A DNA stretch of 64,000 bases from assembly GCA_022510725.1 (NCBI GenBank), contig JAFLSW010000001.1, positions 62,001-126,000 of the forward strand. The letters are read 5' to 3'. Positions 51,453 through 59,748 of the stretch are shown here, in pieces; the first letter of the stretch is position 1; every line of letters begins with the position of its first letter. The DNA is from Lachnospiraceae bacterium (GTDB lineage Bacteria > Bacillota > Clostridia > Lachnospirales > Lachnospiraceae). The notes beneath the pieces are model-generated. The model was not told the origin of the DNA. It searched no databases and saw only the letters and a list, made by a program, of their open reading frames with translations. The position numbers were made by a program, and so were the translations under genes.

Positions 51453-52851
51453 GGTGAAGAAGGGTATAATACAAATTTTTCTGGGGAATCTTATATTTCT
51501 TATATTTGGCATTCTTAATAATTTTATTTTACCAAAATACTTATCCGTCGACTCCTATGCGCTAATAAAAACATACTTGCTATATATAAGCTATGCTTCT
51601 TTATTAGCCGGTGGGTATGTTGAAGGGATGTTTTTATATTATGGAGGCAAGACTGTTGAAGAAACTTATCATTTAAAATTTGGTAATAATTTTCATACAT
51701 TTTTTTGGTTTCAAGGAGTAATTAGCTTATTAGTTTTTTTAATAGGTGTGCTGTTAAAAAAATATATAATTTTGTTGTTTGCAATAGGCGTCTTTACTAC
51801 AAATATTGTTAGTTATTTTAAGAATTATAGTACAGCAGTAGGTGAATTTAAAATTTATTCGGTTTCTACCAGTATTGAAAAGATATTAGTTTTTATTTTT
51901 AATGCTGCATTTATTTTTATGTTTAGGGCAGATAATTATATTCTATATGTTGCGGTTATAATGGTTGTATCTATTATAGAGATTATCTACTTTTTTATAA
52001 AATTGGAAGGAAAACAAAAAGGCTTATTTTCGGGAAATTTTAAGTTGAATGAAATAACACACTGTATGAATATGGGGGTAATACTTTTAATTGGAAATAG
52101 TATTTCTGCACTTTTTGTAGGAATTGATCAGTGGTTTGTTAAATTTTTGATGGCTAACACAGATTTTGCTTTGTATTCCTTTGCAGTAAGTATGGAAAGA
52201 ATTGTTGTGATTTTTATTACACCAATAACAACAGTGTTATATAATTTCTTTTGTAAAAAAAATGAAGATTCCCAAGTGGCCTTTGTTCGAGAAACGCTTG
52301 TGCTATGGGGATTTGCTATCTTGATGGCAGTATTTCCGCTTATCTGGGTTGTCAAGACATTTATTCCAAATTATGCGGATGCACTTTCTGTAACTGCCAT
52401 TCTTTTCTGTGGACAGGCACTTAATTGTATTATTAATGGAGTATATGTCAATGTACTTAAAGCTCAAAAAAGGCAAAAGCAATTTTTGATCCAGATGATC
52501 ATGATGACTATACTGGCAATTATATTAAATATTATTGCATATTATATCGTTGGTAATATAGTGGGACTAGCATATGCTACATTGATTACAAAGATAATTT
52601 GGTTAATTATATGTCAAATAGAATGCAAGGAATATAGATACTCAATGAATGTAAATATTGCATTGATATTACTGATAATATGCTTTATTTTTTGTTCAAT
52701 TATAAATAATTATATATTAGGCGGATTATTGTACTTGCTTATCTTTTTAGTGATTACAATGGTTTTCATGAGAAATTCATTTATTAAGGTGATAATAGAA
52801 GTAAAAGGCTATGTAACCAATCTTCTGTTTAATAAAAACAAAATGAGATAG
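51439..52851 (+). CDS. Wzx-type polysaccharide flippase
   Basis: A 470-residue membrane protein with about 12-14 helices and the exporter pattern IQIFLGNLIFLIFGILNNFI followed by LPKYLSVDSYALIKTYLLYI. GIDQWFVKFLMANTDFALYS lies in the middle helix region, as in other Wzx proteins. Start choice is uncertain: the ATG at 51439 lies inside the previous gene without a clear ribosome-binding site, and GTG at 51454, 9 bases after GGGGA, is a good alternative. It exports the repeat unit built by the surrounding glycosyltransferases. Confidence 0.9.
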   Translation: MGKNKVKKGIIQIFLGNLIFLIFGILNNFILPKYLSVDSYALIKTYLLYISYASLLAGGYVEGMFLYYGGKTVEETYHLKFGNNFHTFFWFQGVISLLVFLIGVLLKKYIILLFAIGVFTTNIVSYFKNYSTAVGEFKIYSVSTSIEKILVFIFNAAFIFMFRADNYILYVAVIMVVSIIEIIYFFIKLEGKQKGLFSGNFKLNEITHCMNMGVILLIGNSISALFVGIDQWFVKFLMANTDFALYSFAVSMERIVVIFITPITTVLYNFFCKKNEDSQVAFVRETLVLWGFAILMAVFPLIWVVKTFIPNYADALSVTAILFCGQALNCIINGVYVNVLKAQKRQKQFLIQMIMMTILAIILNIIAYYIVGNIVGLAYATLITKIIWLIICQIECKEYRYSMNVNIALILLIICFIFCSIINNYILGGLLYLLIFLVITMVFMRNSFIKVIIEVKGYVTNLLFNKNKMR

Positions 52852-52866
52852 TATGTGGAGAAAAAG

Positions 52867-54663
52867 ATGAAAAAAATATTATTGGCGACGGATTCCTATC
52901 ATTTTGCTCCAACAGCGAATGGAATCTGTGTTGAGGAGATTGCCCAAGAACTGCTAAAAAGAGGAAATGAAATACATGTTTTATGTTTTAAACATGAGAA
53001 AGAATCAGAAAATGAAATGATTGAAGGTATATCCGTCCACAGGATAAAAATGGATTGGGTAAATCGTTTAAGATTTGCATATGAAAAAAAACTACAAGGG
53101 AAAAAACAGAAAATAGTCAGACAGATCATGATCGTACTTAATCGGCTGGAAGCAGTTGTTTTCTTACACTGGTATCCTTTACGAAGCCCCTTATTCTGTT
53201 ATAGATATACCAAACAAATGGAAAAACTTCAAAAATTATATCATTATGATATTATTATTTCGTCATACTCGCCTTTTGAAGCAGCGTACGCTTTATATAA
53301 AATGAACCAAAAATATAAAGTAAAAAAATGCTTATATACTTTGGATTCTTTTACAAATTATAATAAGAAGCGCTTCTTCTTATCCCCTCAATATCAAGAT
53401 AAAAAGGGGTGGGAATGGGAAAAAAAAATCTATGAAAAATGTGACCTTGTTCTAAATTTAAAATGTCATGAAAAGCATCATGAAAAAGAACGCTATCAAA
53501 TATTTGCTGATAAAATGAAGATAGTTGATATACCACATATGATTCAATATGAGCGTAAGAACAGTCATCATCAATCGAAAAAAATACAAATGCTTTATGC
53601 AGGTAATTTTTATAAAGATATTGCGGATGATATTTTTAAAATATTACATTCATTTATAAATCAAGATAGAATTGAATTATCAATATATGGCAAAAATACG
53701 CCGACACAGTTACAAGCATATTGCAATAAAGAAATTATTGAAAAAATAAATTTTGGTGGATTTGTTGATAGAGATGTTATTTTGGAGGAGGAAAGCAAGG
53801 CGGATGTATTGCTTAGTTTAGGATGCCCGGAAACAGATAATATATCCAGTAAAATATTTGAATATATGTCTTTTGGCGGAAAAGTTCTTCATATTTTCAA
53901 AGGGAAAAATGATCCTAATGTTGTATACTTTGAAAAATATAATAATGCATGTTGTATTAATTGTGATGATGACTTTGATAAAAATGTGGAACAAATTAAA
54001 AATTTTTTGGATAAAAGAGTAGACATTATCCCTTATGAAAAAATTCAGGAAATATTTAAGGAAAATATGCCTGATTACACTGCCAAAATTCTTCTAGGGG
54101 GGGGGTATGACCTAAGAAGCCTACAGCCTCAGAAAAGTCGGTATACGATTTTGTATGCAGGTGTTATAAGACAAAATATTATGCCCCATGTGATTGATCT
54201 ATTAGAACCATTTTTAAGTAAAGGGGTTCTATGTTTTGATATTTATGGAAGAAGTTCTGATGAATATGCAAAACATCATTTATCAGAAACCGCTTATCAG
54301 AATGTAATATTTCATGGATTTGTTAAACGGGATAAGGTTCTTGCCAAAGAATATGAAGCGGATATTTTGTTAAGCATGGGGAATCCGGATACAGATTTTA
54401 TTCCCAGCAAAATTTTTGAGTATTTGGCTACAGGGCGCAAAATATTACATCTATATGATTATGACCACGATTCTGCATTGCCGTATTACTCAATTTATCC
54501 TAACAGTTGTTGCATAAATGTAAAGGATGATATGTCTGATAATAGAGAAAAAGTGGAGAAATTTATTAAATCTGATGTAAAAAATATTGACTTTGATTCG
54601 TTAAAGCAGATGTATTATATGAATACCCCTGAGTTTACTGCTGAAATGATCTTATCAATCTAA
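52867..54663 (+). CDS. Glycosyltransferase with a second C-terminal GT-B half joined through a G9 tract
   Basis: A 598-residue protein started at ATG 52867, where GGAG lies 6 bases upstream. Residues 1-410 form a complete GT4-like enzyme (KILLATDSYHFAPTANGICV at the N-terminus; IQMLYAGNFYKD and ISSKIFEYMSFGGKVLHI in the donor half; natural-looking end DYTAKILL). Residues 414-598 are a second donor-binding half (YTILYAGVIRQN, FIPSKIFEYLATGRKILHLY, ending EFTAEMILSI) without its own acceptor half. The joint is GGG GGG GGG at 54097-54105. The next gene is a 412-residue paralogue of the first part. One-base slippage in the tract would stop translation within three codons, leaving only the first enzyme. 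Confidence 0.85.
   Translation: MKKILLATDSYHFAPTANGICVEEIAQELLKRGNEIHVLCFKHEKESENEMIEGISVHRIKMDWVNRLRFAYEKKLQGKKQKIVRQIMIVLNRLEAVVFLHWYPLRSPLFCYRYTKQMEKLQKLYHYDIIISSYSPFEAAYALYKMNQKYKVKKCLYTLDSFTNYNKKRFFLSPQYQDKKGWEWEKKIYEKCDLVLNLKCHEKHHEKERYQIFADKMKIVDIPHMIQYERKNSHHQSKKIQMLYAGNFYKDIADDIFKILHSFINQDRIELSIYGKNTPTQLQAYCNKEIIEKINFGGFVDRDVILEEESKADVLLSLGCPETDNISSKIFEYMSFGGKVLHIFKGKNDPNVVYFEKYNNACCINCDDDFDKNVEQIKNFLDKRVDIIPYEKIQEIFKENMPDYTAKILLGGGYDLRSLQPQKSRYTILYAGVIRQNIMPHVIDLLEPFLSKGVLCFDIYGRSSDEYAKHHLSETAYQNVIFHGFVKRDKVLAKEYEADILLSMGNPDTDFIPSKIFEYLATGRKILHLYDYDHDSALPYYSIYPNSCCINVKDDMSDNREKVEKFIKSDVKNIDFDSLKQMYYMNTPEFTAEMILSI
54097..54105 (+). repeat. Homopolymeric G9 tract (possible phase-variation switch)
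   Basis: Nine consecutive G residues encode Gly411-Gly413 of the double glycosyltransferase. With ten Gs the frame reads GTA TGA (stop); with eight it reads ATG ACC TAA (stop). Only the nine-base state reads through into the second GT-B half. Confidence 0.85.
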
Positions 54664-54681
54664 AGTGGGAAGGAGAATAAT

Positions 54682-55920
54682 TTGCAAAAAGTATTATATC
54701 TTACGGATTATTATTATCCATCGCCAACTTCAATTGGAGTCTGTAGTGATGCAGTCATTAAAAAAATGGTATCAATGGGAAATGAAGTTGATGTTCTGTG
54801 TTTTGGCAATAAAAATTGCCTTGTACCAATTGAAATAAGTGATGGAGTGAGAGTCTTTCATGTAAGGGATAGACTTTGGGAACTGATAAAAAAGGAATCC
54901 AAAAATAAATATGTAAAAAGAATCGGAAACATTTTATGTAGAATAAGTCAACTTATTTTTATGTATTGGTTTCCCATGACATCATGGACAGTGCCAAAAA
55001 GATTTGAAAATCTTGCATTAAATTTGCAGAAACTTAACCAATATGATATTGTTGTTTCATCATATGCCCCATTTGAAGCTGCCTGGGCCGGATGGAAAGT
55101 TAAAAAGAAGTTTAAGGATGTTAAATGGGTGTTATATATATTAGATACTTTTACCAATCGGGGGAAATCCAAGTTTTTTTCTGAAAAATGGAATGATAAA
55201 CATGGATGGCGATGGGAAAAGAATTTCTTCCCGACAGCAGATAAAATAATCACTTTGAAATGCCATGAAAAACACCATCAACAGGAGCGTTATATACCAT
55301 ATAAGAATAAGCTTTTTTTTACAGATATTCCTCTATATGATGTTCACAAGTATGATAATGTGGAAATGAAGGCTAAAACTGATGAAAAGAATTTCGTATA
55401 TACCGGGAGGATAGATAGCCATTGGTATTCACCTATAGAGATGTGTGAGCTTTTTTTGCAGTTATGCGATAATAAAAATTGGAAACTTCATTTTTTTGGT
55501 AATCCATCTGATTGTGAAAATTATTTGGATAAAATGAATGAAAAATCTAATGGAAAGATAATAAAAGAAGGATTTATATCTCGTAAAAGAGTAGAGTATG
55601 AATTAAAAAATGCCGATGTATTGGTAAGTTTCAGCCATAAGGATTCAGATATGGTACAATCTAAAATTTTTGATTACATGAGTACAGGAAATAAAATTAT
55701 TCATTTAACAGACAGTACAGGGAGGGATTCTGTGCGGGAATATTACAAAGAATATCCTTATGCCTATATTCTTGATAGTAAGGACATAAAGAAGAAGGAT
55801 ACATTAAGAAAAGTTGTTGAATTTATAGAATTAGATAGGAATCCTAATTCTGCAAATTCAATTGAAGATCTATTTCATGACAATAGACCTAATACTACAG
55901 CTAGAATTATTTTATCATAG
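54682..55920 (+). CDS. GT4-like glycosyltransferase, paralogue of the upstream enzyme
   Basis: A 412-residue GT-B type protein starting at TTG 54682 with AAGGAG 6 bases upstream. KVLYLTDYYYPSPTSIGVCS, DIVVSSYAPFEAAWAGWKV, LYILDTFTNRGKSKFFSEKW and TLKCHEKHHQQERY run parallel to matching segments of the preceding gene. The donor half has NFVYTGRIDSHWYSPIEM and SKIFDYMSTGNKIIHL, and ends RPNTTARIILS. It looks like a tandem duplicate that diverged. Its sugar specificity is unknown. Confidence 0.87.
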   Translation: MQKVLYLTDYYYPSPTSIGVCSDAVIKKMVSMGNEVDVLCFGNKNCLVPIEISDGVRVFHVRDRLWELIKKESKNKYVKRIGNILCRISQLIFMYWFPMTSWTVPKRFENLALNLQKLNQYDIVVSSYAPFEAAWAGWKVKKKFKDVKWVLYILDTFTNRGKSKFFSEKWNDKHGWRWEKNFFPTADKIITLKCHEKHHQQERYIPYKNKLFFTDIPLYDVHKYDNVEMKAKTDEKNFVYTGRIDSHWYSPIEMCELFLQLCDNKNWKLHFFGNPSDCENYLDKMNEKSNGKIIKEGFISRKRVEYELKNADVLVSFSHKDSDMVQSKIFDYMSTGNKIIHLTDSTGRDSVREYYKEYPYAYILDSKDIKKKDTLRKVVEFIELDRNPNSANSIEDLFHDNRPNTTARIILS

Positions 55921-55948
55921 AAATTAAAATAAAAAGGAGATTTAGGAT

Positions 55949-56998
55949 ATGTCAGATTTTAAAGATGCTACTTTAATGATAACCGGTGGGACAGGTTCTT
56001 TTGGAAATACAGTCCTAAAGCATTTCTTGACGACAGATATTGGAGAAATAAGGATTCTAAGCAGGGATGAAAAGAAACAGGATGACATGAGACATGACTT
56101 GCAGACGCGCTTTCCGGATTATGCTTCAAAAGTAAAATTTTATATCGGGGATGTGCGGAATATTCAGTCGGTAAAGGATGCTATGCCCGGCGTGGATTAC
56201 ATTTTTCATGCCGCTGCTTTAAAACAAGTTCCTTCCTGCGAGTTTTTCCCTATGGAGGCGGTCAGGACCAATATAGAGGGTACCGATAATGTTCTTCATG
56301 CGGCTATTGAAGCTCGTGTCAAAAGAGTAGTCTGCTTGTCCACAGATAAAGCAGCGTACCCTATTAATGCTATGGGTATATCCAAAGCTATGATGGAGCA
56401 TGTTATTTATGCCAATGCTCGTGTAGCTGCGGAGCGGGGAGATACGGTAATTTGTTGTACAAGATATGGAAATGTAATGTGCAGTCGAGGATCAGTCATT
56501 CCGCTTTTTATTGATCAGATAAAATCGGGAAATCCCATTACCATTACTAATCCGGATATGACTCGTTTTCTTATGAATCTCGATGAAGCAGTTGAACTTG
56601 TGAAGTTTGCGTTCGGACATGCCAGCCCCGGAGATTTATTTATTCAAAAGGCGGATGCCAGCACGATTGGCGTTCTTGCCCAGGCAGTTCAGTCACTTTT
56701 TGGAGATACGGGGACAAATATCATTGGCACACGGCATGGAGAAAAGCTCTATGAAACCCTTATGACCAGGGAGGAGCGGCTGCGTTCGGAAGATATGGGA
56801 CAATATTATCGTGTAGCGGCAGATAATCGCGACCTGAATTATGACAAGTTCTTTATTAAAGGACAGGTAGAGACCCAGGCTGAAGAATCCTATACAAGTC
56901 ACAATACCAATAGATTAAATGTCGATGAAACTGTGAAAAAAATATTGACAACAGATTATGTTCAAGAGCAGCTAAAGTTGGTTGAGGAAGGAAAATAA
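55949..56998 (+). CDS. capE: UDP-GlcNAc 4,6-dehydratase/5-epimerase (CapE/FnlA/WbjB group)
   Basis: A 349-residue SDR enzyme that converts UDP-GlcNAc into UDP-4-keto-6-deoxy-L-hexosamines. The NAD motif is ITGGTGSFGNTVLKHFL, STDKAAYPINAMGISK carries the active site, and the usual catalytic Tyr is replaced by Met142 (Met142-x3-Lys146), a known feature of the CapE/FnlA group. RDEKKQDDMRHDL and RYGNVMCSRGSVIPLF are also characteristic. It starts the three-gene set with a reductase and a 2-epimerase, separated by 2 and 10 bases. AAGGAG precedes the ATG. Confidence 0.92.
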   Translation: MSDFKDATLMITGGTGSFGNTVLKHFLTTDIGEIRILSRDEKKQDDMRHDLQTRFPDYASKVKFYIGDVRNIQSVKDAMPGVDYIFHAAALKQVPSCEFFPMEAVRTNIEGTDNVLHAAIEARVKRVVCLSTDKAAYPINAMGISKAMMEHVIYANARVAAERGDTVICCTRYGNVMCSRGSVIPLFIDQIKSGNPITITNPDMTRFLMNLDEAVELVKFAFGHASPGDLFIQKADASTIGVLAQAVQSLFGDTGTNIIGTRHGEKLYETLMTREERLRSEDMGQYYRVAADNRDLNYDKFFIKGQVETQAEESYTSHNTNRLNVDETVKKILTTDYVQEQLKLVEEGK

Positions 56999-57000
56999 AG

Positions 57001-57858
57001 ATGAAATTTTTAATTTTAGGTTGTAATGGAATGGCAGGACATACCATAAGTCTATACTTAAAAGAGCAGGGACACGAAGTTTTTGGATTTGACAGAAAAG
57101 AATCCAAGGTAATTCCTTCTGTTGCAGGAAATGCCATGGATGCAGCATTTGTCAAGGAACTTGTTGGAACAGATAAGTATGATACAGTGATTAATTGTAT
57201 CGGTTTATTAAATCAATTTGCAGAAAACGATCATGCGGCTGCAACATATCTAAACAGCTATTTTCCTCATTATTTGGCACAGCTTACAGAAGGTACAAAT
57301 ACCCAGGTCATTCATATGAGTACCGATTGTGTATTTTCCGGAAAAAGAGGGCAGTATACAGAAGATGACTTAAGGGATGGGGAGACCTTTTATGACAGAT
57401 CAAAGGCTCTGGGAGAACTGGATGATGGTAAGAATATTACTTTAAGAAATAGTATTGTTGGTCCGGATATCAATCCCAATGGAATTGGACTTTTGAACTG
57501 GTTTATGCAGCAAAAAGATGAAGTGAGCGGATATACAGGTGCCATGTGGACCGGGCAGACGACTCTTCAACTGGCAAAAACCATGGAGGCGGCAGCGAAA
57601 GAAAGAGCACATGGACTATATAATACTGTTCCGGATCATGCTATATCAAAGTGCGACCTGCTTAAATTATTCAATAGATACTTTAGGGAAGATAAGATTA
57701 AAATCATGCCTGTAGATAAATGTGCAGCAGATAAATCCTTAAAACGAACCCGCTATGAAGGATTCCGTTATGAAATTCCTGATTATGAAGTGATGATTAA
57801 AGAACTTGCCCAATGGACTAGGGAGCATAAAGACTTATACCCTCATTACGAACTGTAG
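57001..57858 (+). CDS. RmlD-like NDP-sugar reductase (WbvR/FnlB-position enzyme)
   Basis: A 285-residue SDR reductase with LILGCNGMAGHTISLYLKEQ at the N-terminus, VIHMSTDCVFSGKRG, FYDRSKALGELDDG with the Tyr-x3-Lys pair, and TLRNSIVGPDINPNG. It stands in the position of CapF/FnlB in the L-FucNAc pathway, but CapF is about 370 residues because of a C-terminal cupin, which is absent here. The RmlD-like size matches WbvR, which makes UDP-L-quinovosamine-type or L-rhamnosamine-type products. The final sugar is therefore a UDP-L-6-deoxy-N-acetylhexosamine whose C4 configuration is uncertain. Confidence 0.85.
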   Translation: MKFLILGCNGMAGHTISLYLKEQGHEVFGFDRKESKVIPSVAGNAMDAAFVKELVGTDKYDTVINCIGLLNQFAENDHAAATYLNSYFPHYLAQLTEGTNTQVIHMSTDCVFSGKRGQYTEDDLRDGETFYDRSKALGELDDGKNITLRNSIVGPDINPNGIGLLNWFMQQKDEVSGYTGAMWTGQTTLQLAKTMEAAAKERAHGLYNTVPDHAISKCDLLKLFNRYFREDKIKIMPVDKCAADKSLKRTRYEGFRYEIPDYEVMIKELAQWTREHKDLYPHYEL

Positions 57859-57868
57859 GAGATAACAA

Positions 57869-59002
57869 ATGAGTGAAATCAAAAAATTGAAGTTAATGAC
57901 GATAGTGGGCACACGGCCCGAAATTATCAAAATGTCTGAAATCATTAAAAAATGCGATAAATACTTTGATCATGTTCTTGTGCATACAGGTCAGAACTAT
58001 GATTATACATTAAATGAAGTGTTTTTTAAGGATTTGGGGCTTAGAGAACCTGATCATTATCTTGGAGTAGTAGGAGATAATATTGGCCAAACTATGGGGA
58101 ATGTCATTGCAAAATCTTATGAACTGATGGCTGAAGTCAAACCGGATGCTGTCATTGTATTAGGTGATACCAATTCTTGCTTGTCTGTTATTGCAGCAAA
58201 AAGGCTGAAGGTACCGATTTTCCATATGGAGGCAGGGAATCGCTGCAAGGATGAAAATCTTCCTGAAGAAGTGATTCGAAGGATCGTTGATGTTACAAGC
58301 GATGTTAATCTTTGTTATTCGGAACATGCAAGAAAGTATATTCTTGATACGGGTGTAAAGCCTGAGTATACTCATGTAGTTGGTTCGCCTATGGCAGAAA
58401 TCTTAGAAAAATGCAAGGAAAGTATTGATCACAGTACGGTCTTAGAAGATCTTGGGCTGGAGAAGGGAAAATATATTTTGCTTTCTGCTCACAGAGAAGA
58501 AAATATTGATATCGAAAATAATTTCTTTTCGTTGATGAGTGCAGTAAACGCAATGGCAGAAACTTATAATATGCCGATTTTATACTCATGTCATCCAAGA
58601 AGTAAAAAGTATATTGAACAAAGAGGTTTTCAATTTCACGAGAAAGTGATTCAGCATCAACCTCTCGGTTTCTTTGATTATAATAAGTTGCAGCAAAATG
58701 CCTTTTGTGTGGTTTCTGACAGTGGGACGATTCCGGAAGAAAGTGCTTTTTTCCACTTTCCGGCAGTTTCTATCAGAACAAGCACAGAGCGCCCCGAGGC
58801 CATGGAAAAAGGTGTCTTTACGATTGGATCTATTTCAACAGAGCAGATTCTGCAGGCAGTAGAACTTGCTGTAAGCATGCATGTCAATGGAGATGATGCA
58901 GCGGATGTTCCGTCATACACGGATAATAATGTGAGTACCAAGGTGGTAAAAATCATTCAAAGCTATGTGGGAATTGTAAACAATATGATCTGGAGAAAGT
59001 GA
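57869..59002 (+). CDS. UDP-N-acetylglucosamine 2-epimerase-type enzyme (WecB/CapG-like)
   Basis: A 377-residue non-hydrolysing 2-epimerase. It has TIVGTRPEIIKMSEIIKKC, HTGQNYDYTLNEVFF, VLGDTNSCLSVIAAKRLKVP, HMEAGNRCKDENLPEEVIRR and SDSGTIPEESAFFHFPAVSI, the last containing the UDP-binding loop. In this operon it should epimerise C2 of the sugar made by the two preceding enzymes (as CapG/FnlC/WbvD do) rather than UDP-GlcNAc itself. GGAG precedes the ATG by about 8 bases. Confidence 0.93.
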   Translation: MSEIKKLKLMTIVGTRPEIIKMSEIIKKCDKYFDHVLVHTGQNYDYTLNEVFFKDLGLREPDHYLGVVGDNIGQTMGNVIAKSYELMAEVKPDAVIVLGDTNSCLSVIAAKRLKVPIFHMEAGNRCKDENLPEEVIRRIVDVTSDVNLCYSEHARKYILDTGVKPEYTHVVGSPMAEILEKCKESIDHSTVLEDLGLEKGKYILLSAHREENIDIENNFFSLMSAVNAMAETYNMPILYSCHPRSKKYIEQRGFQFHEKVIQHQPLGFFDYNKLQQNAFCVVSDSGTIPEESAFFHFPAVSIRTSTERPEAMEKGVFTIGSISTEQILQAVELAVSMHVNGDDAADVPSYTDNNVSTKVVKIIQSYVGIVNNMIWRK

Positions 59003-59012
59003 GAAAATTAAA

Positions 59013-59708
59013 ATGGGAGCATTGCGGAACTATTTGAAAAGAGCCGCGAATTTTTATGTTAGGCTGAAATTAAATATAACCGGTGATTATTATATTGAAA
59101 CCGGTGTCTCGATGCTGCATTCCAGGTTGGAAAAGTATGTTTCTATTGGTCCTAATTGTAACATTGTTTGGAGCGAGATCGGAAAATATACATATCTAGG
59201 TGGGAATACGGAGCTGCCATATTGCAGGATCGGAAGGTATTGTAGTATAGCGCCACATGTTTATTTGGCAGCAGGGCTTCATCCTTTGCATTATGTAAGT
59301 ACTCACCCTGTTTTATATGGTGAGGAGGGCTATTATCGTTTTAGGGGAGGATATCGAAATGCACCTAAAACAGGATTTAAAGAGTTTTCTTATTTAAAAG
59401 GTAGTAATAAACTTTTATGTGAAATAGGAAACGATGTATGGATTGCAGCAAATGTTACTTTAGTTTGTGGGAAGAACCCTCTTCATATAGGAAACGGAGC
59501 TGTTGTGGCTGCAGGAGCTGTTGTTACAAAGGATGTTCCTGATTATGCAATTGTAATGGGAGTACCGGCAAAGGTTGTGGGTTATCGGTTTGAACCGGAA
59601 ATAAGGGAAAAGTTAAGTGAATCCTGTTGGTGGGATAAGGATGTTGACTGGATTAATGAAAGGATGGATAAGTTCATTGATTCCACAGAATTCATAAAAA
59701 GTATTTAG
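59013..59708 (+). CDS. Left-handed beta-helix O-acetyltransferase (CatB/XAT-like)
   Basis: A 231-residue acyltransferase of the hexapeptide-repeat class. Hexads such as CRIGRYCSIAPHVYL and EIGNDVWIAANVTLVC, then IGNGAVVAAGAVVTKDVPDY and AIVMGVPAKVVGYRFEP define the fold, with the likely catalytic His in AAGLHPLHYVSTHPVL (near residue 90). It transfers an acetyl group from acetyl-CoA to a sugar hydroxyl. It follows the UDP-sugar genes by 10 bases, so it probably decorates the glycan or precursor made here. Confidence 0.9.
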   Translation: MGALRNYLKRAANFYVRLKLNITGDYYIETGVSMLHSRLEKYVSIGPNCNIVWSEIGKYTYLGGNTELPYCRIGRYCSIAPHVYLAAGLHPLHYVSTHPVLYGEEGYYRFRGGYRNAPKTGFKEFSYLKGSNKLLCEIGNDVWIAANVTLVCGKNPLHIGNGAVVAAGAVVTKDVPDYAIVMGVPAKVVGYRFEPEIREKLSESCWWDKDVDWINERMDKFIDSTEFIKSI

Positions 59709-59730
59709 CTACAAATAAAAGCTAATTTTT
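59705..59730 (+). terminator. Weak intrinsic terminator-like hairpin
   Basis: TTAGCT (59705-59710) pairs with AGCTAA (59720-59725) around a 9-base loop and is followed by TTTTTAATT. The stem is short, so partial termination at most. Confidence 0.35.
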
Positions 59731-59748
59731 AATTAAGGGAATCTCTTT

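Noticed and set aside
53419..53428. A9 run in the double glycosyltransferase gene as another slippage site
   Set aside because: Runs of A are frequent in this AT-rich segment and occur at no structural junction, unlike the rare G9 tracts.
57869..59002. WecB as evidence for a ManNAc or sialic acid pathway with the NeuB-like gene
   Set aside because: The epimerase lies 46 kb away and directly follows CapE-like and reductase genes, which explains it better.
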